From Bacteroidales bacterium (GTDB lineage: Bacteria; Bacteroidota; Bacteroidia; Bacteroidales; UBA932), in assembly GCA_017469425.1 (NCBI GenBank), contig JAFUGJ010000025.1, positions 49,051 to 113,050 on the forward strand: a stretch of 64,000 nt of DNA, in the 5' to 3' direction. Made by a program: the position numbers and the translations under genes. Shown piece by piece: positions 53,767 through 62,083 of the stretch; within the stretch, counting starts at the first letter, position 1, and each line of letters opens with the position of its first letter. The notes under the pieces were generated by a model. It did no database searches and was not told the DNA's origin. It was given only the letters and a program-made list of their open reading frames with translations.

Positions 53767-53904
53767 TTAGTCTTTTTTGTCGTATTTCTTCTCTACCTCC
53801 CGCATCTTCTTTACAAACTCGTCATTGGCTTTGAGGATTCCCTTGGTTCCACGAGGCTCTGATGGCCCGAACCAGTATCTCGCCAGTTGGATTATCAGAG
53901 ACAT
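53767..53904 (-). CDS. Small protein, 45 aa
   Basis: The frame starting ATG 53904 encodes MSLIIQLARYWFGPSEPRG and ends in a basic helix KMREVEKKYDKKD. It is the first gene after promoter C, with 7 nt to the next start. Too short for family assignment; coding is inferred from position, spacing and composition. Confidence 0.55.
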   Translation of the reverse strand: MSLIIQLARYWFGPSEPRGTKGILKANDEFVKKMREVEKKYDKKD

Positions 53905-53926
53905 TTGTCCGTTGATTTAGTGCAGC

Positions 53927-53960
53927 AAATATGAATAATCATCTTGACACATATCGTCAA
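53927..53960 (-). promoter_or_regulatory. Regulated promoter C: TTGAC-N7-GTCAA dyad, 10 bp, CATATTTG
   Basis: The dyad TTGAC-ACATATC-GTCAA lies at 53944-53960. On the minus strand it is followed by 10 nt and CATATTTG, a one-base departure from TAnnTTTG. The 45-aa gene starts about 20 bp further on. Confidence 0.65.
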
Positions 53961-54026
53961 AGAGGAAAAACCGGATATTGTGGGGAAGTCTTTCTGTTCA
54001 ACGTCCAGGCATTGAGAAGAGAGAGA

Positions 54027-54575
54027 TCATACGTTCTTACAGAGAGAAATGCCTCTCATGGGATTCAGTTTTGGTGTTCGAGAGACCGCCACGATTAAAG
54101 GGAAAAGATTCGATCGGGCATAGAAATCATATCCGGAACAATACTTGCCATAAGAAAAACGGGCGCCATGGCCGTACGGGTCGTATAATTTGTCAGAACA
54201 AACACATGGTCTTGAGATGAAACCCAATGAGAGCAGGGAGTCCTCCAATACTTTTGAGAACGTTCTATCATGACCGGATACAACCGAATGGCAGAGTTCG
54301 TCAAGAGTCTCGGGGGTGTATCCATTGTAATCGGGAGGCTGAATATAGTGAAAATCGGTCCAGCACAGGTGCTCCCATTCTTTGTGAATCCATTCCGCAA
54401 TTCTCCTGTCAGGCTCTTTAGTATAGCGGAGTTTATACAGTTTATAGCGATTTTCCGGGAATGAAATCTCATACCCGGAAATGAGCGCTTTTTTGATGGA
54501 TAACGTCCCCGGGTGAGGGTTTTGGATAGTTCCAGTATAGTCATTGCTGGTGTCGGGAACTGTAGGTGTAGTCAT
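54027..54575 (-). CDS. Hypothetical protein, 182 aa
   Basis: A soluble protein with AEWIHKEWEHLCWTDFHYI near residue 58 and a Tyr/Gly-rich C-terminal part. No family is recognised. ATG 54575 is chosen because a TATCTTTG box (complement of 54599-54606) lies 23 bp upstream. A longer version starting at 54659 would place this box inside the gene. The 53,905-54,026 gap behind it holds promoter C. Confidence 0.55.
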   Translation of the reverse strand: MTTPTVPDTSNDYTGTIQNPHPGTLSIKKALISGYEISFPENRYKLYKLRYTKEPDRRIAEWIHKEWEHLCWTDFHYIQPPDYNGYTPETLDELCHSVVSGHDRTFSKVLEDSLLSLGFISRPCVCSDKLYDPYGHGARFSYGKYCSGYDFYARSNLFPLIVAVSRTPKLNPMRGISLCKNV

Positions 54576-54910
54576 GGCATCTATTTGTGTTATTGGTACA
54601 AAGATATGCCAACGTGCTGCCGCAATCCTGGTTTTGATTTCAGCAATGACCTTTTCCATATCTGTTTGGTTTTAGTCGTTTATGAATGGCGTGTGATGTT
54701 CTTACAGTGTGCAATTTACAGCATTTCCGGGGGGCAAAACCTGCCCCTACTTCCCTTCCAGCAGACTCAGAAGCCTCTCTCCCCGGGAAATCTCCCTTGC
54801 GAGTTACTGGCGAAGGGGTGCGGCCTCGGCATCCGGGGATGCAATCTGCTGGTCCTTCAGCTCCGTTATGTGCCTGATTTCTTTCTTGAACTCTTCCTCG
54901 GATTGTCGCT

Positions 54911-54947
54911 AAAAACCACTTCGAGCCGATTAGCAATCTCGAAGTGG
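54911..54947 (-). terminator. Terminator of the 783-aa protein gene
   Basis: On the minus strand CCACTTCGAG and CTCGAAGTGG form a 10-bp perfect stem with a 12-nt loop, followed by TTTTT. It ends the transcript of the gene at 54,972-57,323. The rest of 54,660-54,910 holds no gene I can support. Confidence 0.85.
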
Positions 54948-54971
54948 CTAGACAGTAACAGTTGTTGGCTG

Positions 54972-57323
54972 CTAGAACATGATGCCGCAGTCGTAGTTGT
55001 AGATGTTCTCGGCTTCGACATTTTTAAACTCCGCGATCCTGTCTCCGTCGAAGGTAATGCTTACCTTCTCCCGGTATAGACCGCCCCATTCACTCCAGTA
55101 GCAGCACTCTACAAGAGCCATGTCGCCATCGAAACGAACGCTCGGGGTAACCGCCTGGCCTCTCAGGATAACATCCAGGACCCTGCCTTCCTGTGAAGGA
55201 ACGCGCCGCAGATCTACTTTTCCGAAGATAATCTCCCTGGCATTATAACCGCCATGCCAGAAGGTCGGGAGCAGGTGGCGAGCCAGGCTGAAAAGATAGA
55301 CCTCCCAGGCTCCGGCTTCGGATTTCTCGACAATGAAATGAGGGAGCAGTTCTTCATCTCCGGCGGCTACAAACTCTTCTCCGCGAAGAAGGACGAAACG
55401 GGAGATATCCCCGTGGTCATTGTGCTCTTTGCTGGCAGGTGACAGGTCGATTGTCATTCCCTCTGGAACGCGGATATGGGGAAGATACTTTTTCAGTGTA
55501 CTCTGAATGTCGGTGTAGTGGCTATCTATGCTGTTGATAATTGCTTCTATTCCGTTCCCGACAAAGTTCCATCCGGTCAGGGTCAAGGCATTGAACTCGT
55601 CCACGCGGAGAAGAAGGGCCTGTGCTTTCTCATAGAGCTTGCATAGATCGTCAGAGCGGGGGGCTGTGCCGTCGACTATCTGTTCAAGGCAAAGCTTTGC
55701 CTTTTCCGTATCGACAGGAAGGGGGTTGTCCTTGATATTTTTGAGATTTGGTCCAAGTAGATACAGAACGGCAAGGTTCCAAAGAACCGGTATGGAAGGT
55801 GCAGGGGCGGAGATAGCGAACTGTGTAGCCGCCTCATAATCATGATGCGTTCCCCAGAGGATTGAGAAGTGATTCGCAATAGCGTTCACGCAGCCCTTCT
55901 CTGCGCACTCCTTGATGATGGCTTCTCCTTCATCCACCCTGTCAGTGTAGTAGATGTACAGAATGCCAAGGTTATTACCGGCTTCCGTCAGGCCGTCCTC
56001 ATAGGCCTTCCGATAACATTCAAGAATAGCATCGAAACATTCCGGTAGCCTCTGTTTCATTGGACCGAAATAGCTAAGATGGAACTCGGCGGCGCACTGT
56101 CTCGTTGTCCTCGGATTGGCTTCGTTCCCGTGAAGATGAATATGGCTCTTATCGAACTCGTTAGGTTCAATCAGGAGCCGGTCGTCCAGGACGTCAAGAT
56201 AGGCCGTTCCATCCAGCGGAGTCGAATACTCAAATCCGTCATAGTACAGGTCGGGAATGGGTTTTTCGAAGAATCGCTTCGGATGCATCTTCCGGCTCTC
56301 TCCCGAGCGCTCATAGCGTTCATCGGGCCTGATTTCCACCGTCCTGTGGCAGTGAGGACATACGGAAACCACACCCCGGTATCCATTGAAGGCGTCATAG
56401 TCGTAATGGTCGAAGCTGTACCACTTGAGGTTTTCTGAGAACTCTCCGCACTTCAGGCAGGGAACCCTGTTCGCTTCGGGAATGAGCCAGTCGGTAAAAT
56501 ACCTACGGAAAAATTCCTCTGTAAAGGGAGCTTCCCTGTATCCTCCGTAGTACTCGTACTCGGCATTGAGGAACCTCGGGGTAAAGAGCATCTGGACGAT
56601 TTCCCCTTCCTTGAAGCGGAAGAGGACAATCATGTGGGAATACCCTTCTGGACTCTCTTGGAAGACAATGCCGTTATAGTACATGCAGGGGATGATGCGG
56701 TAGTCAATCTTGATCTGGTCATTAGTGAACCGCGTATGCCGGTCCTCCCAGTAAGAGAGCACATCGTCAACTCCACGGATGGTCTTGTGCCCCCACAGGA
56801 TAAGCGAGACTTCAGGAGCGAAGAGTGAGCGTACGGGCTCCATCTTCCCCTCCATCCGGGCTTCAGCGAAGCTATGGATAGGGGCAAACGCAGGGTCGTC
56901 TTCACGGACCTTATCGTCAATGGTCAGGCGGTGCTTCGCCTCTTCGAAGGCTGCTTTGTCCTGTTCAGTTAAAGCTGCTACATATTTTTTGCCGTAGACT
57001 TGCTCCAGCGTGTAGTTCTTACCCGTGATGCGGTTGACTTCACGTATGGACATGGTTTTTCCGCGGAAAGAGACCAGGTCCTTTTTAAGGAATCGTCGAA
57101 GGTTCTTCGGAAGCGGCTTCGGACGGTTTCTCGTAAGCCGGTCCGAAATCTTGATAATCAGCCCGACGATCCAACAGATGGGGGCAAATGGGATGGTGAA
57201 CAGGAAAATGTATATCTCCCGGTTGTCCTTCTCTTTCTTTTTCGCAATCAGGGTGGAAACATAAATGATCCATGCCACGACGCAAACAATGTAAGCGATT
57301 AAAAGAATGGTCTTAGTTGTCAT
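54972..57323 (-). CDS. Large multidomain membrane protein with zinc ribbon and Sel1-like repeats
   Basis: The 783-aa protein has two N-terminal membrane helices (about 5-27 and 38-60), a segment with an NTF2/SnoaL-like pattern (about 148-260, IHSFAEARMEGKMEPVRSLFAP-type start), a zinc ribbon (CLKCG and CPHCH, about 290-330), helical Sel1/TPR-like repeats (about 435-560, with AYEDGLTEAGNNLGILY) and an unassigned beta-rich C-terminus. I know no family with this whole layout. It is a monocistronic gene between its own promoter and terminator, next to the metallophosphoesterase operon. A signalling or scaffold role at the membrane is a guess. Confidence 0.75.
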   Translation of the reverse strand: MTTKTILLIAYIVCVVAWIIYVSTLIAKKKEKDNREIYIFLFTIPFAPICWIVGLIIKISDRLTRNRPKPLPKNLRRFLKKDLVSFRGKTMSIREVNRITGKNYTLEQVYGKKYVAALTEQDKAAFEEAKHRLTIDDKVREDDPAFAPIHSFAEARMEGKMEPVRSLFAPEVSLILWGHKTIRGVDDVLSYWEDRHTRFTNDQIKIDYRIIPCMYYNGIVFQESPEGYSHMIVLFRFKEGEIVQMLFTPRFLNAEYEYYGGYREAPFTEEFFRRYFTDWLIPEANRVPCLKCGEFSENLKWYSFDHYDYDAFNGYRGVVSVCPHCHRTVEIRPDERYERSGESRKMHPKRFFEKPIPDLYYDGFEYSTPLDGTAYLDVLDDRLLIEPNEFDKSHIHLHGNEANPRTTRQCAAEFHLSYFGPMKQRLPECFDAILECYRKAYEDGLTEAGNNLGILYIYYTDRVDEGEAIIKECAEKGCVNAIANHFSILWGTHHDYEAATQFAISAPAPSIPVLWNLAVLYLLGPNLKNIKDNPLPVDTEKAKLCLEQIVDGTAPRSDDLCKLYEKAQALLLRVDEFNALTLTGWNFVGNGIEAIINSIDSHYTDIQSTLKKYLPHIRVPEGMTIDLSPASKEHNDHGDISRFVLLRGEEFVAAGDEELLPHFIVEKSEAGAWEVYLFSLARHLLPTFWHGGYNAREIIFGKVDLRRVPSQEGRVLDVILRGQAVTPSVRFDGDMALVECCYWSEWGGLYREKVSITFDGDRIAEFKNVEAENIYNYDCGIMF

Positions 57324-57362
57324 TATTATAATGCTATAGTGTTTGATTCAAACAACTCTTTG

Positions 57363-57397
57363 CAAAGATAACCGAATACTGGCGAAATGGAACTTCG
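57363..57397 (-). promoter_or_regulatory. Promoter of the 783-aa protein gene
   Basis: TATCTTTG (complement of 57363-57370) is preceded on the minus strand by a CGAA-N7-TTCG dyad (57383-57397) at nearly the position of the TTGAC dyads. A GTTTGATTCAAAC palindrome (57339-57351) lies between the box and the gene. Confidence 0.5.
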
Positions 57398-57401
57398 TTA
57401 T

Positions 57402-58349
57402 TTACAGAACCTGGTCTTTATGACAGTCCTGACAGTACCAGTGGTCGGCCATCATTCCTGCCCGGATGTAGATGTTATGCGACCCGCAGCTGCGGCAGAA
57501 GGGTCTGTTGAAGGCATCGAGGTCGAAAAGATTATTGCTTTCATACGGGCTGGGCTCCGGATGGAACGGATCTCCGTTCTCGTTTTTGCAGCGCTTCCCG
57601 TCCAGGTAATAAAGCGCTCCACGTTCACCAAGATAGAGAGTCTTACCGCAGTCTGTGTAGATTACATTCGGTGTAATGGCCGGACCGTAGAAACGGATGG
57701 ACGTGTGCCCGACGACCTGGATGATATCGCTGAGCTGGTACCCTTCGTTCATCATCTCGGCATCCGCCCAGATGGGGCTCCCGTAGTCGAACTCCCCGCT
57801 GCGCTCCTTGTCGGCTTCGGCGAGAGCCGCCGCGAAGCTCGTGCATTCCGGCTGGTCCATAGAAAGCGCGTGCCGGTTAAAGTCATTGAGTTTTTGGACA
57901 AGATTATCGACATTCCATCCCTTGATGTGCTTTTCCATCCATCCAATCTGAATGCCTGCATGGATAAAGACAAAGTGCTTTCCACCAATGAAAACTTCAT
58001 CGGCGAGAGCGAATAGATTCTTGTTCTCCCGGAACAGCTCCTGGATCCTCATATAGTTCCGATGGTCACAGCGACAGTTGCAAACATCCTTGCCGTACAT
58101 GTATTCGCAGTCGTGGTTCCCGAGAAGAAGTGTCACCCTGTCGGGGTGCTCCTTCTTGAACGCGATAATCTCCCGGAAGTTCTCGATGGTACTCTCCGGG
58201 GTTATCTTGTAATAGATTGCATCGAAATCGTACGGGTCCAGGTAGTCCCCGAGAAAGACAAACCTCTCCCCTGGGAACCGCTCGGCGGCCTCCTTCCAGA
58301 ACGTTCTACCGTGAACGTCAGGGATGATAATGATTTTTCCGTTTCTCAT
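57402..58349 (-). CDS. PPP-like metallophosphoesterase with C-terminal zinc ribbon
   Basis: The 315-aa protein has IPDVHGR (about 8-14), FLGDYLDPYD (about 31-40), LLGNHDCEY (about 75-83), FIHAGIQ (about 129) and VVGHTSI (about 216), the motif series of PPP-type phosphatases. The end carries a zinc ribbon, CRSCG and CQDCH (about 286-311). It is the last gene of the operon from the right window edge; it overlaps the neighbour by 4 bp. The substrate could be protein, nucleotide or RNA. Confidence 0.85.
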   Translation of the reverse strand: MRNGKIIIIPDVHGRTFWKEAAERFPGERFVFLGDYLDPYDFDAIYYKITPESTIENFREIIAFKKEHPDRVTLLLGNHDCEYMYGKDVCNCRCDHRNYMRIQELFRENKNLFALADEVFIGGKHFVFIHAGIQIGWMEKHIKGWNVDNLVQKLNDFNRHALSMDQPECTSFAAALAEADKERSGEFDYGSPIWADAEMMNEGYQLSDIIQVVGHTSIRFYGPAITPNVIYTDCGKTLYLGERGALYYLDGKRCKNENGDPFHPEPSPYESNNLFDLDAFNRPFCRSCGSHNIYIRAGMMADHWYCQDCHKDQVL

Positions 58350-58678
58350 TTGTGTACTCCGTAATGCCTGTCCCGCCAGTCTCCTTCATAGTCTTCATTT
58401 AAGGACTTCATCTCATTATACAGCCGGTCTTTCTTCCACTGAACCGAACGATGGGCCTGGAGGATGTTCTGCATCCTCCAGTTGACCCTCCTGGCATAGA
58501 AGACCCTTTTGTCTTTGTCGGGGAAAGAAGAACCGAGGTAAACGACATTCTTTGTCTTCGGGCAGACTACATCAAGATCAACTGTGCCGGGAGTGCCGAA
58601 GAAGTCGTTATCAATGTTTCCGTACTCGGCTTCCGGATCCGACTTCTGAAGTTGTGCTACCAAGTCCTTGATTTTCAT
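58346..58678 (-). CDS. Hypothetical protein, 110 aa
   Basis: Starts MKIKDLVAQLQKSDPEAEY, a pattern common in small Bacteroidetes proteins, followed by a charged domain and a C-terminal DWRDRHYGVHK. Function is unknown. Overlaps both neighbours by 4 bp, so it is tightly coupled to two phosphoesterase genes. Confidence 0.7.
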   Translation of the reverse strand: MKIKDLVAQLQKSDPEAEYGNIDNDFFGTPGTVDLDVVCPKTKNVVYLGSSFPDKDKRVFYARRVNWRMQNILQAHRSVQWKKDRLYNEMKSLNEDYEGDWRDRHYGVHK

Positions 58679-59298
58679 GGCGATGGATGATGTATCTTGA
58701 CCTGTCCTTCAATAATGGCTTTAATCTCGTTGAAAGAAACAGGTCGGAAATCGTTGTTGTCAACCCCTACATCATACTGGCGGGGGAAGAGGACGCTCAG
58801 CCTGCCGATATCCTTTCCCTGGTCTGAGAGAGGTCCCGAGTGCACATGCCCGAACAGCTGCCAGACATTCCTGTATGAGCCTCCATAACATAGGAAAGGG
58901 TTATGGTTAAGGACGATGGGCTGGCCACCCACACGGATGGTCATTTGCTGTGTCACATGGACGAAACGCCCCATGAATCCCTGCCTTACCTGTTTCATGT
59001 CATGGTTTCCCAGTATGAGGTAGATATGGCCATTCAGTCGGCTGAGTACATCGTTCCACTGCTTGGGGCCGCCGAATGCGAAGTCCCCGAGGTGGAACAC
59101 GATTCCGTCCGGAGGAACGGTCTCGTTCCACCTTCGGACCAGTTCGTCATTCATCTCTGAGATGCTCCCGAAAGGCCGCTTACAGAAACGGATGATGTTC
59201 TCATGCCAGAAATGTGTATCAGATGTGAACCAGACATCGCCCGGCTCAAAAATCATCTTTGCGTCAGCCGCGTACTGCGGCCCTGTATATTCGTTCAT
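58675..59298 (-). CDS. Metallophosphoesterase, YfcE-like short form
   Basis: The 207-aa protein has FTSDTHFWHENII (about 23-35), FHLGDFAFG (about 68-76), LILGNHDMK (about 94), LNHNPFL (about 130) and FGHVHSGPL (about 149). It is clearly a paralogue of the central domain of the next gene, with near-identical stretches such as RRWNETVP-DGIVFHLGDFA. Small proteins of this type act on nucleotides or phosphodiesters. The substrate is unknown. Confidence 0.85.
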   Translation of the reverse strand: MNEYTGPQYAADAKMIFEPGDVWFTSDTHFWHENIIRFCKRPFGSISEMNDELVRRWNETVPPDGIVFHLGDFAFGGPKQWNDVLSRLNGHIYLILGNHDMKQVRQGFMGRFVHVTQQMTIRVGGQPIVLNHNPFLCYGGSYRNVWQLFGHVHSGPLSDQGKDIGRLSVLFPRQYDVGVDNNDFRPVSFNEIKAIIEGQVKIHHPSP

Positions 59299-59304
59299 GC
59301 TTTG

Positions 59305-60651
59305 TTATGATAGGATTTCTAGTGCGTCTTCAGCGTTTTTCAAGGTAAGTCCTGTCTTGGGGTCCACGAGAACAGCCCTCGTGTCGTCCGTAGGAGTGGC
59401 GGAGAGGACAACATAGCGGTGCTTGCTCCCGGCTGTCATGAGCCATGCTGCCACGGCCTCCTTATGTGATTCAGCCCGGGGAGTCGTGCCGACAAGGCGG
59501 GAGGCAAAGCTGCTCAGCGGTCCTGCTTTCAGGTCTCCCACTCCGAAGGTGGCCCATCCTCCGGTGACTACAATCTCAGCTCCGCTTTCGCGTAGGAGCC
59601 AGTCAAGGTGCATCGAAGGCTCGAAGTCCGGCTTCCGTGAGGTGACCTTCGTGACGAGAACCCCGTCCACATCGAGGAACACCACAGGGGCCCCTGCTGT
59701 GCTGGTTGCGATGCCGTTCCCTTCACCGGATGCCATCCTGACCTGCTCGTCAATCTTCCCCTTCACCTCGGAGAAAGAAACAGGGCGGAAGTCATTGTTA
59801 TCAACCCCGACATCGTACTGCCCGGGGTAGAGCATCCTGAGTCTCGGATGGTCAAGACCCGAGCGTGAGAGTGGCCCGCTGTGCACATGGCCGAAGAGCT
59901 GCCAAATGCCGTCGTATGCTCCGCCGTAGCAGAGGTATGGGTAGTGGTTGAGATAGATCTTCTGCCCTCCGACCTCGATGATGCGCTGCTCCCTTACCGA
60001 AGAAAAGTTCTCCAGACCTTTCTTCTTTGCGGCATAGAGGTCATGGTTTCCGGCGACAAGGTGAATGCTGCCGTTTAGCCTTTCCAGGATTTCGCTCCAA
60101 CGGGAAGCAGGACCATGAGCAAAGTCCCCAAGGTGGAAGACAATCCCGTCCTCCGGAACCGTCTCGTTCCAGCGGCGAATCAGCTCTTCATCCATCTGCT
60201 CGGCGCTCTCGAACGGGCGGGAAGAGTAGTGGATAATCGAACGGTTCCCAAAGTGGGTATCCGCCGTGAAGAAGACCTTGTCTTCCGGGAAGGACTCCAG
60301 AAAGAGCCCGTCCTTCCTGACAGCGGTGTCGATTAGGTCCTTCTCCGAGATAACCGTTTCCTTGCCGTCGTAGTTGACGATGTAATATAGCGGCCCCTCG
60401 ATCTCAGCAATCCGCAGTTCGCTCGTGTCGAAAACCTTTCCGGCAGCCTTGATAGTACCGGCAGCGGCCTCACCAAGGGCCTCGATACACTCCACAAGAA
60501 GCGGATGATGGCGGGGAACGACACAGTCCCCATGTGCTGAGTTGAACTTCCCGGCGTATCCGTGCTCCTTCATCCAGGTCATGGCCTCCCTGGAGAGGAT
60601 GAACCCGGCGTAGTTGTCATTGTAGGCTATCTTTATTGTATCTTTCTTCAT
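59305..60651 (-). CDS. Metallophosphoesterase-HAD fusion
   Basis: The 448-aa protein has an N-terminal domain of about 115 aa with no known motif. A metallophosphoesterase follows (about 120-295; FFTADTHFGNRS, VFHLGDFAHG, AGNHDLY, FGHVHSGPL), then a C-terminal HAD domain (about 325-448; FLDVDGVL, IVVTGGW, a conserved VDPKTGLT tail). The HAD part matches the neighbours at 42,583-43,537 except that motif III reads YVVLSATPTDD rather than LDD. Two hydrolases in one chain suggest sequential end-trimming, as in RNA repair proteins. It lies 6 nt upstream of its single-domain paralogue. Confidence 0.85.
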   Translation of the reverse strand: MKKDTIKIAYNDNYAGFILSREAMTWMKEHGYAGKFNSAHGDCVVPRHHPLLVECIEALGEAAAGTIKAAGKVFDTSELRIAEIEGPLYYIVNYDGKETVISEKDLIDTAVRKDGLFLESFPEDKVFFTADTHFGNRSIIHYSSRPFESAEQMDEELIRRWNETVPEDGIVFHLGDFAHGPASRWSEILERLNGSIHLVAGNHDLYAAKKKGLENFSSVREQRIIEVGGQKIYLNHYPYLCYGGAYDGIWQLFGHVHSGPLSRSGLDHPRLRMLYPGQYDVGVDNNDFRPVSFSEVKGKIDEQVRMASGEGNGIATSTAGAPVVFLDVDGVLVTKVTSRKPDFEPSMHLDWLLRESGAEIVVTGGWATFGVGDLKAGPLSSFASRLVGTTPRAESHKEAVAAWLMTAGSKHRYVVLSATPTDDTRAVLVDPKTGLTLKNAEDALEILS

Positions 60652-60663
60652 CGTATCGCAAAG

Positions 60664-60891
60664 TTATCTCATAATCTTATATACGCTTTGAAGCTGCTTG
60701 GTTGCCCCCTTTTCGCAGGAGAATGATTTCCAGCGGGAGTACTCCCTGTCGCCGTCCCAGTATTGGCAGATTATCTTAAGATCCGTGTCTGAAATCTCCA
60801 TGACAATGCCACAGTGAAGGCTGTTCTTCCCGAGGGAGATGATTACATCCTCTCCGTCAACAAGTCCTCGTCCGAAACAATCCAGAAACAT
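60664..60891 (-). CDS. Hypothetical protein, 75 aa
   Basis: A small predicted beta-rich protein (GEDVIISLGKNSLHCGIVME near the middle), possibly an SH3-like fold. No family is assigned. It lies 12 nt upstream of the fusion gene and 11 nt after the next gene in the operon. Confidence 0.6.
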   Translation of the reverse strand: MFLDCFGRGLVDGEDVIISLGKNSLHCGIVMEISDTDLKIICQYWDGDREYSRWKSFSCEKGATKQLQSVYKIMR

Positions 60892-60902
60892 ATCCCTACC
60901 TC

Positions 60903-61607
60903 CTAACTTGTATAGAAGACCAGTCTGATTTCGTGTCCCCAGTCGTCGGTCAGGAACTCGACGAGTAGGGCAATCCCGGCGGCGAACTCTTTCAGGCGGA
61001 TAATCTCATCGAGTTCATCTTCCATGAAGTAGTTCAGCATTTCGTCAATGTCGTCGTGAAGCTCGTCGTCACCATCTTCAGAAGATTTCTTGTCGTATTT
61101 TTCTCCCTTGAGGATAGCAAGAACCTCGTCCAGTTTCTCGGAAGCTCCGAAAGAAATCTGCTTAGTGTGCTCCGAGAGGATGGCGGCTTTGCATTTTTCG
61201 AGACTGGTGTCAAGGTGTGAAATCAGTTCATCTAGTGAACACCAGGACTTGCCCCATCTCCAGTCACGGTGAATAAGGCTGTCACTACTGCTAAGTTCGT
61301 CTATCTTTTTCTTCGTCTTATCAAAGATAGCACAAAGACCTGGGCTCAGGTCAGAAGGGAATCCGCGGTCGCAAAAGGGTGCGTCATGGCCGTCGAAGAG
61401 GTCCCGGACTGTGCCCTGTCTCCAGAGGTATTTCATTCGGCGCAAGATTGCACTCTGGGTTGTAGTGACCGTGTTTTCACCATCATCCTCGTCCTCGGGA
61501 TCCCTATCCCTGAAGTCCTCCGGCACGAACGCTTCCAGAAGGTGCCACCTCTGGTCTTTGGATTTCTTGAACTCTATGTAAAACGTCGTAGCGGTACTCA
61601 TAATCAA
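60903..61607 (-). CDS. Hypothetical acidic protein, 234 aa
   Basis: Begins MIMSTATTFYIEFKKSKDQR and has a strongly acidic linker (about 165-185) and a helical C-terminus. No recognised family. The first 35 codons overlap the end of the next gene upstream by 104 bp in another frame. An internal start would shorten it, but the N-terminal strand looks genuine. Confidence 0.6.
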   Translation of the reverse strand: MIMSTATTFYIEFKKSKDQRWHLLEAFVPEDFRDRDPEDEDDGENTVTTTQSAILRRMKYLWRQGTVRDLFDGHDAPFCDRGFPSDLSPGLCAIFDKTKKKIDELSSSDSLIHRDWRWGKSWCSLDELISHLDTSLEKCKAAILSEHTKQISFGASEKLDEVLAILKGEKYDKKSSEDGDDELHDDIDEMLNYFMEDELDEIIRLKEFAAGIALLVEFLTDDWGHEIRLVFYTS

Positions 61608-62082
61608 CTCTTTTCGTGTCGTAAAAATGAAGAATACTCTTCCAATCCACGGGCTCTCCGAGCCTGTTATTCACAGTATAGAGACTATCCCCGAGAGGGA
61701 AGAATCGAAGGTACTTGTTTGCCATCATCAGGGCGGCTTCATCCCGTGTCGCATACAATGGCCAGCGGATGCCTTTTGCTTTCAGCTCTGACAGGAATGG
61801 AAGGATCTCTTCCTTCCGGATGGTGCTCTCAGGGGACACGAGGGTCATATCCTTCGGGAATGGCATCGCGTGCTTCTTTGTAGCGAAGGAACGCATGTCG
61901 CAGGTGAGCCCACGAGATTCATCATCGATGCAGAATTTCTCCAAAGGCATCCACCCTCTGTCCTTCGTCTGTGGGTTCTCCCTTTCCTGAAACGAGGCGC
62001 TGCGGTCCAGCACTCTTCTGAAAGGGTATTCTTTGCCGTCAAACGGGGCATAAGTTACGGTGTATGGTTTCTTCTCTGCCAT
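61504..62082 (-). CDS. Hypothetical protein, 192 aa
   Basis: Starts MAEKKPYTVTYAPFDGKEYP; the body is mixed alpha/beta without a known motif. The last 35 residues overlap the downstream gene by 104 bp. It may have gained this tail by a frame change near its original stop. The start lies 1 nt after the metallophosphoesterase stop. Confidence 0.6.
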   Translation of the reverse strand: MAEKKPYTVTYAPFDGKEYPFRRVLDRSASFQERENPQTKDRGWMPLEKFCIDDESRGLTCDMRSFATKKHAMPFPKDMTLVSPESTIRKEEILPFLSELKAKGIRWPLYATRDEAALMMANKYLRFFPLGDSLYTVNNRLGEPVDWKSILHFYDTKRVDYEYRYDVLHRVQEIQRPEVAPSGSVRAGGLQG

Positions 62083-62083
62083 G

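Noticed and set aside
54660-54910. Short minus-strand frames such as one containing IANRLEVVFSDNPRKSS
   Set aside because: No start codon, no recognisable family, and the region overlaps a clear terminator.
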